A DNA stretch of 64,000 nucleotides from Isoetes taiwanensis (GCA_021234155.1 JAJEKV010000083.1:3440573-3504572); one strand, 5' to 3'. Positions 46,353 through 57,149 are shown, numbered from the stretch's first letter. Numbers and translations: made by a program. Notes: generated by a model from the letters alone, not told the origin.

Positions 46353-47239
46353 CACAACCCATGGCCGTGAGATGGCCCTATTCCATCGGCTATGGATGTC
46401 TCAAGTAAGCAACGCCATCATTGATTCCACAAATCCTAACCCGTGCCCTAATTCCGGCTTGAAAAAGGGCTTTCATTATAAACCCTTGGATCTTCTTGAA
46501 TTAAAAGGGGCTTTCTTTGTAAGCCCTCTGATCTTAACCATTGAGGAGGATGAAACAAAAATTGCAGAAATTGCATGCAAAAACTTGGTGCACTCTAGAT
46601 GTACTGATTAATATGCCTCATGCAATACGCCCATGAAATCATATGAAAACCATGCCAAAAAGCGTATAAAATCACAAAAAAAACCCCTGTTATAATGCTA
46701 GATATTCATTTTAAAGACAACCAAATTTGTTAAATAACACGTGATCATCATATATTTTTCTATTATGGGGAAGTGCATATGCCAAATTTTGTGTCCAATT
46801 TAAAACCAATTTTGTTAGTTATCTCAGATCCACCATATGGTATCTAATTTCTCCTTAAAAAAGTATGTGAAAATGATCATTATGGCTCGAGATATGCAGA
46901 TCTGAACGCAACTGTCTCATTTTCCTTTAAAGATCCTAAAGTGTTTGATATTTTTGTGAATTTTGCATAAAGATTGGTTGCCTTAAGCAGCCTGAGGGTT
47001 AGTTAGTTTGAAAATCAGGCCCAAAAATAGTGAATGCCACCTACCGAGGAAAATTCATAATTTTCTTGATTTTTCCTCCAAGAAATCTAGAGGATTGGCT
47101 TCGTTCTAGCAAGGCCGAAGAAGGTCCATTTGGTTCTCTTAATTCTTTCGACTGGAAGCTTGTTCGGCGGTTATTTCGAAGGTAATTGACCATTTTTGCT
47201 TGAATTTTTGCAAAGTTTACTAATCTATTGACATTTCTT

Positions 47240-47382
47240 GCAGCAGGCAAGATCTGCCACCAGTTGTTGCAGAAAACTCGTGGTAGGCACATTCTCATTG
47301 ATCCATTTTTTGTTCAAAGAAAAGCATTACCCAAGGTGCTCCAATTTCTGTCCCTTTAAACTTAATAATGTTTATACTCTCT

Positions 47383-47423
<41 letters not shown>

Positions 47424-48715
47424 GTGTAGGGACAATTGCAGTAAGATTTGGACAATCATGGAAGAATGAGAGCGTAGAGATTGCAATGTCAAAAGAAAGA
47501 GGACAACCAGGGAAGAAACTTAGAAAAAGAGAAGACAAAGAAAAAGGAGAAAAAAAGAGAAAAATGTCTTGATCCAAAAGGCCATGAGCAATGCCAATTA
47601 AAGTCTCAAAAGAAATAAGGTCGTAGCTAATCTAGTATTCTCCTTCAAGAGGCAAGTTTATCATTTTAATTCTGAATCGCTGCTCCATCTTCAAGTATGA
47701 AGAAGAAATTGGTGAGCAGGTGGTTTTGGGAAGTGGAGAATGTGGACAGGAAAAACCATTGGGCTGCAAGAACTGTAAAAGACACTAGGAGCATCAATTT
47801 TGTCCATGTCGCTAATTTAGCTTGTCCTACTCATGCATATGAGGCATCTATCTTGTTTCTATGCATATTGCCTTGATGCACAATGGGAGAAATGCTTGAA
47901 CAAGGATTACGTAGATGATTGGGAACTTGTGGTTATTGTGCCCGACAAGGTTATAATCGATGAATATGAGTTGCGTAGATTGGAACGAGCCCATTTCTCT
48001 AAACGTGTAGTAGCGTTGAGTGACTTGTTAAGAGAAGGAGATAATTTTGCTGTCGCAACTCCAAAGCACGATGAAAAGGGCTCGTTATTTTGAATAGTAT
48101 TGTGCACAAAGGAGAAACATCTGGTGAAAACTGATTTTGAAGTTAATGGGCAATGGTTCTATGAAGGAGAAGAACTTCTAGAGGGTATTTACTATCAAAA
48201 AGTTCTGAGATCACGTACAAGCTACATTTTATGGTCCAATGCTTCAAAAGCCATTGTTTATGCCAGCCAGATTTGTGCAATAAGAATTGATATGCCACAA
48301 GCAAAATATAGATTGAGAGGAGACCAAGTAGCTTACACACTGTCTGAAGCTGATAGTGAGAAGATTCTAGACAACCTTCCTGAGGTGTTATCAGACGAAG
48401 AGGATTGAAGAGATCAAACTATAAGGTATATTACCTTAATTTATTTTCATTTTGAACACTTCTTGCAGCTTTGTGAATTACTAGAAATGGTTTGATTACA
48501 GGATTCTGAAAATGGTTAGAAGGGGATTGAAATGTAACATTTTTTTTTGTTATTTGCAGATTATGAATCCTTACCACAAGAAAAGGAAAGTAGGTGCTCT
48601 AAAGTTGGAGCTTGTCAATGGGAAAAAAGAGTTGTGTCTTGAATCTTTGAAACACTTTGTGCTCGTTGCTGCAACAGATAGTAAGGTTGTCTTTGTCGAC
48701 AAAACACTGATATAA
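47240..48715 (+). pseudogene. Conserved-looking spliced gene of unknown function (copy B)
   Basis: Candidate exons: after TTCTTGCAG at about 47242; after a poly(T)/GTGTAG acceptor near 47429; a main frame 47833-48408; and a last exon 48560-48715 after TTATTTGCAG. The main frame reads WELVVIVPDKVIIDEYELRR, HFSKRVVALSDLLREGDN and, after one in-frame TGA (48091-48093), IVLCTKEKHLVKTDFEVNGQ, FYEGEELLEGIYYQK, SYILW and RLRGDQVAYTLSEADSEKI, ending DEED. Frame and coding texture persist across the TGA, which replaces what looks like a Trp codon. The last exon holds a basic KKRK and a hydrophobic FVLVAATDSKVVFVDKTLI end. I do not recognise the family. Confidence 0.5.
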
Positions 48716-48788
48716 GTGCTTGTACATGGCAATATATATTGTACTTCGGCCATAATTGATCTACATAATCTTGTTCTTTTTGCCTCCA

Positions 48789-49420
48789 GTTTTTTGAAGG
48801 ACGACAAGCTTTATTCGCCAACTAAAAACTAGAGCAACATAAAATGCAAAGACAGGATTATAACCCCAGTGGACAAACCGATCCGACTGAGCACAACCAC
48901 CTGCCTATGCAAAAGAATGAATCTGAAGGTAAGTATGCCAGATCAGTACTTTCTTCTCCTGATCAAGAGAAGAACAATTGTAAGCCATAACAATTTTATT
49001 TTGCGTCCACTGAAGAATAATCTCATCTGCAATATCTACGCCCTTAAAGATAAACAACCTCCTTCTCTTCCAGATTGACCATAAAAGCCAGCCACATGCG
49101 AGATGAAAAGCTCGTTTTCATAGTTTGGGCCAAGCATCAGGATAGATAGCAATCAAAATTTGGTGGCTAGATCGAGACGTTCCAAATAGGATCAACAACC
49201 AAGACCATGTCTGCCGAAGCCGCTCACACAAGAAAAAACAATGCTCAATACTCTCAACCCTCCAGTTATCTTTCCTGAGAAATGTCTTTTATTAGTTCTT
49301 GCACTAACAAGAATTGACATGACAGTTCGATAGGCTGTCAGTGGGAAAATATATGAAGTGTACGCCTAGACTAATCCTAGATAGTAGTAATCACTACTAT
49401 CTTTATACGTAATATCAGTA
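48789..49420 (-). mobile_element. LINE 3' end, L1-like (copy B)
   Basis: Counterpart of the copy A element. The T-run is only 6 long here against about 26 in copy A. The same hairpin lies at 49380-49401. Confidence 0.75.
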
Positions 49421-49499
49421 ATAATCCAAGTAGTACTATTTTACTTCACTAAAGGCGCCTTTTCAGAAACTGAAAATATCGTACACGCTTTAAGCATTA

Positions 49500-50083
49500 A
49501 TGTGCCAGATTCTTCTAGACTTAGCATGCAATCGTTGTCCTCCTAATGCTTTATATCCGACCTTTTTTTCCTTCATCTTCCAGTTGCCAAGAATGCCTGA
49601 ATTACTAACAGAAAGAGAAATCAGGAAAGCAATACAGATGTTGAGTCGGGCTCGTGATCCAGCATGGTTTGCATTGAAGCAATTTGGCGACCTGGTGGAT
49701 CTGATTCGAGAGCAGCAACTTTAAATCTCGAAGGACTTTAGTGTGGAGGATGACATTTTGGTTGAAAGTTTTTTTTTTTTTTTAAGATGGATAGGATGGA
49801 ATTCATGTGCAGAGATGGCATGGTTATAGACAGGGAATTTTCCACTAAGATGATGTATATAGAGGACCAGCATGAAATACTCCATGAAATATTCATGGCA
49901 AGAACCGATTGTACTAGAGACGATTGTGGTATCTTAGAGGACAACATTTCCAGCAATGGTTTGGGAGAGTTGCTTGGAAAAGCTTCTGATTTACAAATCC
50001 GATTTGGTGACTTCCACTTCAGAGCTTCTTGGTTTCAGATGTATTCTATTGGAAAGAACGGGATGGTTGCACTTGTGAACTAA
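49500..50083 (+). CDS. Possible exons of an unrecognised gene, just past the duplication
   Basis: After a good acceptor (TTCATCTTCCAG at about 49582) a frame reads MPELLTEREIRKAIQMLSRA, then WFALKQFGDLVDLIREQQL and a stop. After a T-run a second frame (49787-50083) reads MDRMEFMCRDGMVIDREFST and EDNISSNGLGELLGKASDLQ. Both look coding, but they are in separate frames and match no family I know. The sequence is unique in the window. Confidence 0.35.
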
Positions 50084-50189
50084 GGCAGACCTTGAGCAAA
50101 GGAGCTAATCTTGAACTCCGCGGATGTAGAAATGACCCAAGAACTCATAAGCTATAATCTGTTAGCCAAGTAGTCGAGGGATCTTAGAA

Positions 50190-50650
50190 TCAAAGAAGGT
50201 AATGGTTTTTTCAACCCCTATGACACACAATATTGTGTCTGTGAGAACTGTCAGCAAATGCCACTACCCGAGCTGCATCTTTGGGAGGACAATGAGAAGA
50301 CCATTGGTTCTTTTCCTATTTTAAGTAAAAACACCTACATAAAGGCACAACATGTTCAAGTTTTTCAAAAAAATATTGGATGGAAGAAAATGGATGACAG
50401 AATCAGCAGGAAATGGTAGTTTATTTTTGGAGGTCCACTTGCTGAAATGCATGCTCTTAGTTGCACCTATGTTTTTACATGCAAGATGTCACCTGATCGA
50501 AAGAGGGAAGGTTTGTGCACTGCTGTAGATGCAAGAAACAGATTCAATCCAGAACTGATTACCAAGTGTGGTGCCTATACTTCAACTATCTTAAGATTTC
50601 ACAGGGAATTGCTTGAGCTTACTGCCTCTACTTCCACTTTATTTGTAAGT
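50190..50650 (+). pseudogene. Unrecognised coding-like frame with an in-frame TAG
   Basis: One frame runs from about 50190 (GNGFFNPYDTQYCVCENCQQ, with a C-x-x-C pair) through KTIGSFPILSKNTYIKAQHV. It crosses a TAG after RISRKW (about 50418-50420) and continues FIFGGPLAEMHALSCTYVFT and ELITKCGAYTSTILRFHREL to about 50640, where a possible donor (GTAAGT) follows TTATTT. The stop sits inside continuous coding texture, so this is a recent pseudogene or an error. Function unknown. Confidence 0.4.
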
Positions 50651-50779
50651 TATATCCGTCTCCTTTCTGTTTGGCTTAAACTTCAAGCAAGAAATATTTT
50701 TTGTAACCAAATTCGTCTAAAGTACTTTTGTTTGAAAGGGTTAAACTTTCCATTTGCAAAAAGTCTCTTGTAACAGGTA

Positions 50780-51790
50780 TACGTAATATAAAGTGTTTTG
50801 CAACCAAGTCTTGAATGGTATAAAATGTTACAAGATATTCTAGTCATAACGCTCCATCTTGCCAAATCAAAAATTACTAAGTCAAGAAGTGCCAAGTTGT
50901 TCTTTTGGCATAATAGTAAAGTGTTTCAGAAAGGTGATGCAAGTTTTCTTAGGTTTAGGATTTTCATCACTATATTCCACATTCACAAAATTTACATCAC
51001 AAAATTACGTCATTTTTCATCTTTGCTAATTATCCCACAAGAATATAAAAATTCTCATTTAAGAAACCAATAACAAAAACATTATCCCACATGCATAACC
51101 TAAACATGAGTGGGGTGGGGATATGAAATGGTTGTATGACCATGGCCACTAACTATGGCTTCCACTTCAAAGAAGAATGAAGAAGCAGAAGGGTGGGTTG
51201 CTTACGAGCATCTCACCGAACCCTAAGGTCGGCCAACATAAGTGGGTTTGCAAACCCTCGATCGGCCTGGTTTGTCGAAACTGTGGCATGGTGAAGAGGG
51301 GTTCCTTAGAATTTGGAGGTAGGTAGCCTCCAAATTTTTGGAATCAAGTAGAAAGGGTTATACTTCCCTAGGGAAAAAAAGTTTTTTTGTAACTATTTCC
51401 AGTAATATATAAAGCTTTTACCAAATATTTTGCAAATTTTACCAAAATAACCTTTGTATTTCAAACATTTTCTTAAATGCCCTTGGTCAACAAAATACCA
51501 TTTTTTTATAGCATATTTACCTAAATGCCCAATTATTAATGAAATTACCAAAATGCCTCTCAAATATATTAAAATTTAGCAAGATGCCTCTGCTTCACAA
51601 AAATGGACACATTAACAAAAATGGACACACTAACAAATTTTCTTTCAAACATGGTTAAAAAGAAATCTAAGTTGAAATCTTAGAAAATTCTACACATATT
51701 CCAGTCATATCCATCTTAACTATCACACCATATCTTAATCATACCACCTAAAGATACCATTGCACGGAAAACATTTGGGCCTACAAAATT
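50780..51790. other. AT-rich spacer
   Basis: No gene recognised. Runs of TTACCAAAAT/AAATGCC-like words occur at 51410-51600 but do not form a regular repeat. Confidence 0.45.
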
Positions 51791-51861
51791 AAATGCTCAC
51801 TAGCCTTTATGAACTCGTAAGGGGGGGACTCTTCTCGGTCCAATTTTGCTTGCATTCAAAA

Positions 51862-52398
51862 ATGCCGAAGCATTCTACCGACGGATCTATGGAAGAATTG
51901 GGCGCCAAAGAATTGCATGTCTGCAAAAGGGACAGGCGAGAATCGATCACCATACCATTGCAGAAACTTTTCGCCCATCATGAATTGGTTGTTGAAGCAG
52001 ATGTTGTAGAAGAAGAAACTAATGACAGTGAACGGTTGTATACCGATTCTTCTTCAGATGATAGCTCTGACTGCCCTTCGGATAACATGGATTTATATGA
52101 GTCAGAAACCCCGACAGAACTTCTAGATTCCCAAGAAGCCCTTGAGCGGGAACTTAGCAAAGAAGAAGGTCGTGAAGAAGATTTAGATGTCGATTATTTT
52201 GAAGCCAATCCTCTTTGGTCGATGATAATGAGGAAGAAGAAGAAGATAATTTAGCCGAAGCTGAGGAATTGAATGATTTTTATGTCTGGCTAGGTATTTA
52301 CTTAAGTTATGTTGATCTCCTTCTTTAATTTTAGTCTTATCTTCTGTTGATCATTTTCTAACTTTTTGAATTCAACAGGTGCAGCTACTGAGGCATGA
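51862..52398 (+). CDS. Small acidic protein, probably two exons, unknown function
   Basis: From the ATG at 51862 the frame reads MPKHSTDGSMEELGAKELHV and then becomes highly acidic and serine-rich (ERLYTDSSSDDSSDCPSDN, ELSKEEGREEDLDVDYFEAN). At about 52220 the acidic composition continues in a neighbouring frame (SDDNEEEEEDNLAEAEEL), suggesting a frame slip or a splice. A GT-AG intron from about 52292 (CTAG/GTATTT) to 52378 (TTCAACAG) would add a short last exon ending TGA at 52398. Similar acidic ORFs occur beside plant retroelements, so its host-gene status is uncertain. Confidence 0.4.
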
Positions 52399-52529
52399 TG
52401 TGGGAGTGTTTTCCTTGTTAGGTGGACAAAACTTCAACAAAAACCCCGAAATAGTTTGCATGTTTCGGCCCTTTTTTTGCAAACTGTTTCGGGCCCTTTT
52501 TTTTTTGTTTATTTGTTGTGTAAATCCAG

Positions 52530-52665
52530 GCCTTAGGCCTTTCTAAATCAGGCCTTAATGCCTTATGAAACATTCGACCTAGTGCCCATATGAATTCAGG
52601 CCATCGCGCCTGTGTAAATCGAGGCCATTGTGCCTTATCTTTGTAACCAGGCCTTAATGGCTCCA
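52530..52665 (+). repeat. Degenerate AGGCC...GCC tandem repeat
   Basis: About five units of 23-32 bp follow each other, each with (A)TCAGGCCNTNNTGCCT or close to it (CCAGGCCTTAGGCCT, TCAGGCCTTAATGCCT, TCAGGCCATCGCGCCT, CGAGGCCATTGTGCCT, CCAGGCCTTAATGGCT). Each unit is partly self-complementary. Confidence 0.75.
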
Positions 52666-52730
52666 AGCCTTTTATAAAATTAATTTGTGTATTATTGTAA
52701 GCTTAATGTTTCCTTGTCTGATGTAACAGA

Positions 52731-52772
52731 ATAGAATAGAATAGAATAGTTTTTTTATCGTCCACTGAGACC
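52731..52772 (-). mobile_element. Short LINE 3' end with (AGAAT)n, minus strand
   Basis: (AGAAT)n followed by TTTTTTTATCGTCCACTGAGACC is the reverse complement of the ending GGTCTCCGTGGACGTTAAAA(TTCTA)n seen at about 58148-58196 and 63113-63158. It is a very short 5'-truncated insertion. Confidence 0.65.
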
Positions 52773-52842
52773 AAACTAAAGTAAGCAAAAACTCAGAATT
52801 TAATCTTTCCTTATCTTATGTATCTTGCTTTTCTGGCTTTTC

Positions 52843-53692
52843 GATGTCCTTGAAGACGACCTCCCGAAAGAGAGAAACAGCATCGGAAGAGGCTCGGACT
52901 CCAGAAGATGAGGAGCTGCTCCGCCATTACGCGGGCCTAACCTCGTGAATTGAAAGCTTCAAGAGATGAAATCAAATTCATTACAGATGAATTGAAAGCA
53001 ACTAGGGAAGAGCTACGAAATGTCAAGGGAGAGATGAAGGCTGTGAAAGAAGAACTGCAGGCAATCAAGAGTGATATAAAAGAGTTGAAATCTGGAATAA
53101 CTGAAGTAAAAGAAACTTTGGAAGAAGAGTCCCAATCTGAATGGATTCGATCAAGAGCAAATAGTAGAACAAATTACCGCTAAATTAGAAAAACAGAGTC
53201 ACATCTTTATTTGCACAAGAGCAAATAGTAGAACAAATTACCGCTAAATTAGAAAACAGAGTCACATCTTTATTTGCACAAGGACAAGAGAGAATTTCTG
53301 AACAGGAGGAAAGGAATGTGAGAGCGAAAAACTTACTTATTGCGGGTTTGAAAGAAGAAGAAGGTGAGAACATTACTGACACAATTGATATCTTTTTTAG
53401 AGAATGCATGCATTTGGCAGATCCAGGGGTGATGTTTTGCAGGAGAATTGGCAGAAAGGGAGCTGGCAGAAACAGGTTAGTATTGCTGAAATTTGTCTCA
53501 ATAGAAGCACGGACAAGAGTTGCACAACACAGAAGCCATTTGAAAGGGCAGAAGCTTTGGCTAAATGACGATCTAACCGTGCAGCAACAAAAAGAGAGAA
53601 AGCAACTCTTAGATGAAGTGAAAAGACTTAGAGGCGAAGGAAAAAATGCGTACATTGTTAATGATAGATTGGTTGTTCGCAACAGGGCATAG
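52843..53692 (+). pseudogene. LINE ORF1 (coiled coil and nucleic-acid-binding domain)
   Basis: An ATG at 52843 opens MSLKTTSRKRETASEEA. After a frame slip near 52945 a strong heptad coiled coil follows (DELKATREELRNVKGEMKAV, KEELQAIKSDIKELKSG). A 63/64-bp tandem duplication at 53155-53281 repeats EQIVEQITAKLENRVTSLFA. Then comes a 124-residue frame with RAKNLLIAGLKEEEG, DPGVMFCRRIGRKG and KGQKLWLNDDLTVQQQKERK, the pattern of plant LINE ORF1 nucleic-acid-binding domains. Multiple slips make it non-functional as read. Confidence 0.8.
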
Positions 53693-53711
53693 GGAAGCGA
53701 TGCCTCCAGGC

Positions 53712-55204
53712 TTTTAATTTGGAATGTGCATGGACTAAGTGAAAATACCATCATCAGTAATGATGTTTTGTTTCAAAACTATGACATTTTGGTTTTTCTG
53801 GAAACATGGGAATCAGAAACAAGCAGATTGTTGACAATTCCTGGTTTTGAAGTTATAGATTCAGCCTGGAATTTCATAGGAAACAGTAGAAGGGGATGGG
53901 GCGGGATAGCTTGCTATGCAAAGAAAGACATTGTAAAATTAGTTACAATAGAGAAGAAGGATGCATATGCGCAATATATCTGGTTGACAATTCACACAAG
54001 TAGGATTGTTATATACATGGCTGTTGCATATTTTGCGCCATTAGATCCACAACCTGCAACGATATATACAAATAAAGGTTTAAGTGCAGATGATCCTTTT
54101 CTTCATTTAGCCTCTGATGTATTAACATATAAACAAAAAGGATCAGCTTTCATAGTAGGTGATTTGAACGGGAGAGTCAGCAATAAACAAGCCACATTGT
54201 TGTCAGGAAAAGGCAACGAATTGTGGCTAAATGAACTAACTGAACAGAAGGATACATGGCCACGATCATCCATGGACACCATGCAGAATAAGATGGGAAG
54301 GCATGTTCTTACACTATGTGAATCATTCGATATGATAATTTACAATGGTCTTGAAAAATATCCTAGCTCCAGAAGATTTACATGTTATCAGCCCAATGGT
54401 TCTAGCACTGTGGATTTGCTAATTGGTGAACCAAAAAGTTTACAGCTTGTGTCAGAATTCATGGTTATTGACAGAAATCCAGACTCAGACCATGCACCTT
54501 TGCACATTTGCTTGGATATGAAATGCAGCAAAGAGACGCTACCAGTTTTGCCACAACCGAAACTAAGAGTGAACTATAAATTAGCTTCAAATTATAAAGA
54601 TGTATTGACTGATAAACTAGAAAATATAACATGGGAAGGTAGCTTAGACAGAAGTATGCATATTCAAAGTCTAGTACAGGATGCAGCATCCTCTGTTTTT
54701 GGCCATACAAACCCGCAGGTGAGAAGAAAACGAGATAGTAAATGGTTTGACAAAGAATGTTTTGAAGCAAAGATGAAGTTTAAGCAGACTAAAGAGACGC
54801 AAGAATTGGAAGTCTACAAGAACACAGTGAAAAGAAAGAAAAGGGAATGGTTAAGAAACCATCAAGATATGGTAATGACAGAGCAGGATATAGATCCAAA
54901 AAGATTTTTCAATAGGCTCAAAAAACATATGGAGACGGCCACTATTCAAAGAGATGATCTCTTTGGGTTGGTGAAAGTCTTATATCAGACCCCGTGTGAA
55001 CAAGGTTTTTCATTTAATCGTAGAAAATCATTGCTTTTTACTAGCACAGATGTGATTGATGTGCTTAAGACCATGGCAAATGGCAGAGCATGTGACTCAA
55101 ATGGGCTGTCCATAGAACTCTTGAAATGGGGAGGATCTAAATTGCATGAATTCCTTGCAGATCTATGTAATGATGCACTGGAAAATGGGTTTCCTGATGC
55201 ATGA
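53712..55204 (+). pseudogene. LINE ORF2: AP endonuclease domain and linker
   Basis: The frame starts at LLIWNVHGLSE (metal-binding Asn), followed by VFLETW (catalytic Glu), GWGGIACYAKKD, SAFIVGDLNGRVSN (the G-D-L/F-N box) and, near the end of the domain, RNPDSDHAPLHICL (the S-D-H catalytic triad). All endonuclease landmarks are present and well spaced. A basic linker (RRKRDSKWFDKECFEAK) and MANGRACDSNGLSIELLKW, the start of RT, follow before a stop at 55204. The nicking domain itself looks intact. Confidence 0.9.
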
Positions 55205-55910
55205 TGCTTAAACAGGGTCATATCTATTCATAAGGCTGGTAGTAAAGAAGATGTGCGGAACTATTGGACCATTTTGGTGAGTAATGTGTTTGCAAAGTTG
55301 TTTGCATCTATGCTTGAACGAAAATTGTCTTCGTGGGCAGACAAAAAAGATACGTGCTGTTTGCCAGACAGGTTTTAGAAATGACCATTCCACTCTTGAT
55401 CATTTAGTTACACTGCGAGTTTTGTCTGAAGGTGCAAAGGGTGCTGGTAATAAAAGATTTCTTGCCTTTATAGATCTCACAAAAGCCTTTGATACAGTTA
55501 AGAGAACAGATCTTGCCCACATGTTGGAAATGCTTGAAATCCCAAAAGAACTCTATCATGCAGTTGCATGCTTGTATGACAGAGTACTAGTAGAACTATC
55601 CTTCCCATTTACAGGACCAGAAAAAGTGCAGAATACGATTGGAGTAAAGCAAGGTTGCCCTTGCTCTCCGACTCTTTTTGGATTGTTCATAGATGAACTA
55701 GAAAGCTGGATGGCGCGTCTTGGGGGGCCAGGAGCCCAATTGGGGAGGTATGTCTTGCAGCTCTTGATTTTTGCTGATGACATTGTATTAGTTTCAAGGA
55801 CTGCAGCTGGGTTACAACGTCATCTTGATGTGTTATGTGCCTTTTGTGAACAAAAAAGCATGAAGATCAATCCTGAAAAGTCAAAGATAATGGTGCTAGG
55901 AGGTGGATAG
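55205..55910 (+). pseudogene. LINE ORF2: reverse transcriptase domain
   Basis: After the stop at 55202-55204 the RT continues in shifted frames: TGFRNDHSTLDHLV, FLAFIDLTKAFDTVKRTDLA (catalytic Asp), GVKQGCPCSPTLFGLFIDEL and LLIFADDIVLVSR (the catalytic F-A-D-D box), then KSMKINPEKSKIMVLGGG and a stop. Key catalytic residues remain, but the reading frame breaks at both ends. Confidence 0.9.
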
Positions 55911-56955
55911 TGCACAATCTTATATGCGTGATGTTCCACTTGAACAAGTAACGGTATAAATATTTGGGAGTAGAAATGACGAATAATTATAAGTGGACAT
56001 TGGCAGCCCAAAAGCGTGTATCGTGGTTTCGTGGCATTTTATAGTATGATGTATCAAGATAAGGTCAACAATTTTGAGCATTGGCGATTAAGAAAACTTT
56101 TTTTGGGATACAAGTAAAAAACAGTTCTCCTTTATGGAAGTCCAAATTTTGGGGGCCAGGGTTTGTCTTTAAAGGGATGGAGAGACATAGAGAAGATACA
56201 AAAAGATTTTTAATAGCTGAATTGGGAGTTAAGGTGCAAACCCATACTGCATGCTGCTGGTTGAAACGGGTTTATTACCTCTTGAAGTAGAGGCATTATG
56301 CAGAACCACCTCATATGTGAATCGAGTCCAAGCCATGGGCACAGATCGGTTACCATATCAGGCCCTTGTGCATAGCACAAAAGGGTGGTATGCTGATGTT
56401 ATGAGATGGGCAAGAAAATGGCTGGATGATGATGCTTGGCCAGTATCCCAAAAATTTGAAGAAATACATGATTATGTGGCTGCACGAGCAATTCACAAAT
56501 TGTGGCAAATAAGTGATGAATCTGACGTGGAAACCAAGTTTTACCTTGCTGAGATAAATGATCTATCGGAGTATAAAGAGCAGTCTTATCTACTCTCATG
56601 TATTAGCAGAAGAAAACGTACGTTTATCTCTCAAATCAGATTGTCGTCTCATCATTTGTGTATTGAGACTGGAAGGTGGAATAATACACCTTGCAATGAG
56701 CTGCTTCTCGTCCGAAGTTGCTTAGATCCAAAGAATTGAAGATGAAGAGCACGCATTCTTGAACTGCTCTGCATATATGAACAAGTTAGGCGCCAGTATG
56801 ATATTACAGCATCGACACTTGGTGAACTCTTTGATGTTGTACCTACGCATACCTTATATTCATGTCTTAGAGATATTTTTAAAGAGAGAGAAGAGATAAG
56901 TGAACTTTTCACTCTTATGAGTAATTTTGACATTGATGGCGTTCTAGGCTAAGTG
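55911..56955 (+). pseudogene. LINE ORF2: connector and C-terminal zinc region
   Basis: Pieces in several frames: KYLGVEM-like text after 55950, EALCRTTSYVNRVQAMGTDR and ARAIHKLWQISDES in a 162-residue frame (56251-56739), then LSSHHLCIETGRWNNTPCNE at the start of the zinc-binding end. The final H/C part (an E-D-E-E-H-A-F-L-N-C type sequence near 56735) is in another frame. The ETGRW block also occurs at 57760-57780 in a different LINE fragment. Confidence 0.8.
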
Positions 56956-57149
56956 CCAAATAGATCTGTATTCTTTTGCCATAGAGGCCTGGGGGCCTAA
57001 ATGGCTTGGTCAATAAATTAAATAAATTAAATTAAAGTAAATTAAATTAAAGTAAATTAAATTAAATATGAAATTCTGGACAAACCAAATTAAGCAAAAA
57101 CTCAGAATTTGATATATTAATTGTATTTGTAAATTTCACATAATTTACA

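Larger units (their letters stand above)
32717..49496 (+). repeat. Copy B of the ~16.78-kb tandem duplication
   Basis: It starts at CATGAGAAAAAGGAGG inside the purine tract and ends at ACGCTTTAAGCATTA, after which unique sequence begins. The junction at 32716/32717 shows no obvious homology between unit end and unit start, as expected for end-joining or template switching. Copy B has one private insertion (about 36541-36690) and a purine tract about 0.2 kb shorter. Confidence 0.97.
52782..57110 (+). mobile_element. APE-type LINE, nearly full length, with ~20-bp target-site duplication
   Basis: TAAGCAAAAACTCAGAATTT occurs at 52782-52801 and 57091-57110, bounding a 4.29-kb insert. Inside, in order: ORF1 (coiled coil plus RNA-binding-like domain), AP-type endonuclease, RT, connector and a C-terminal zinc region, ending with an AAATT/AAAGTAAATT short-repeat tail (57015-57066) and no poly(A). 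Frameshifts split both ORFs, so it is not autonomous as read. The short-repeat tail and RT type separate it from the L1-like elements at 12.5 and 63.5 kb. Confidence 0.88.
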
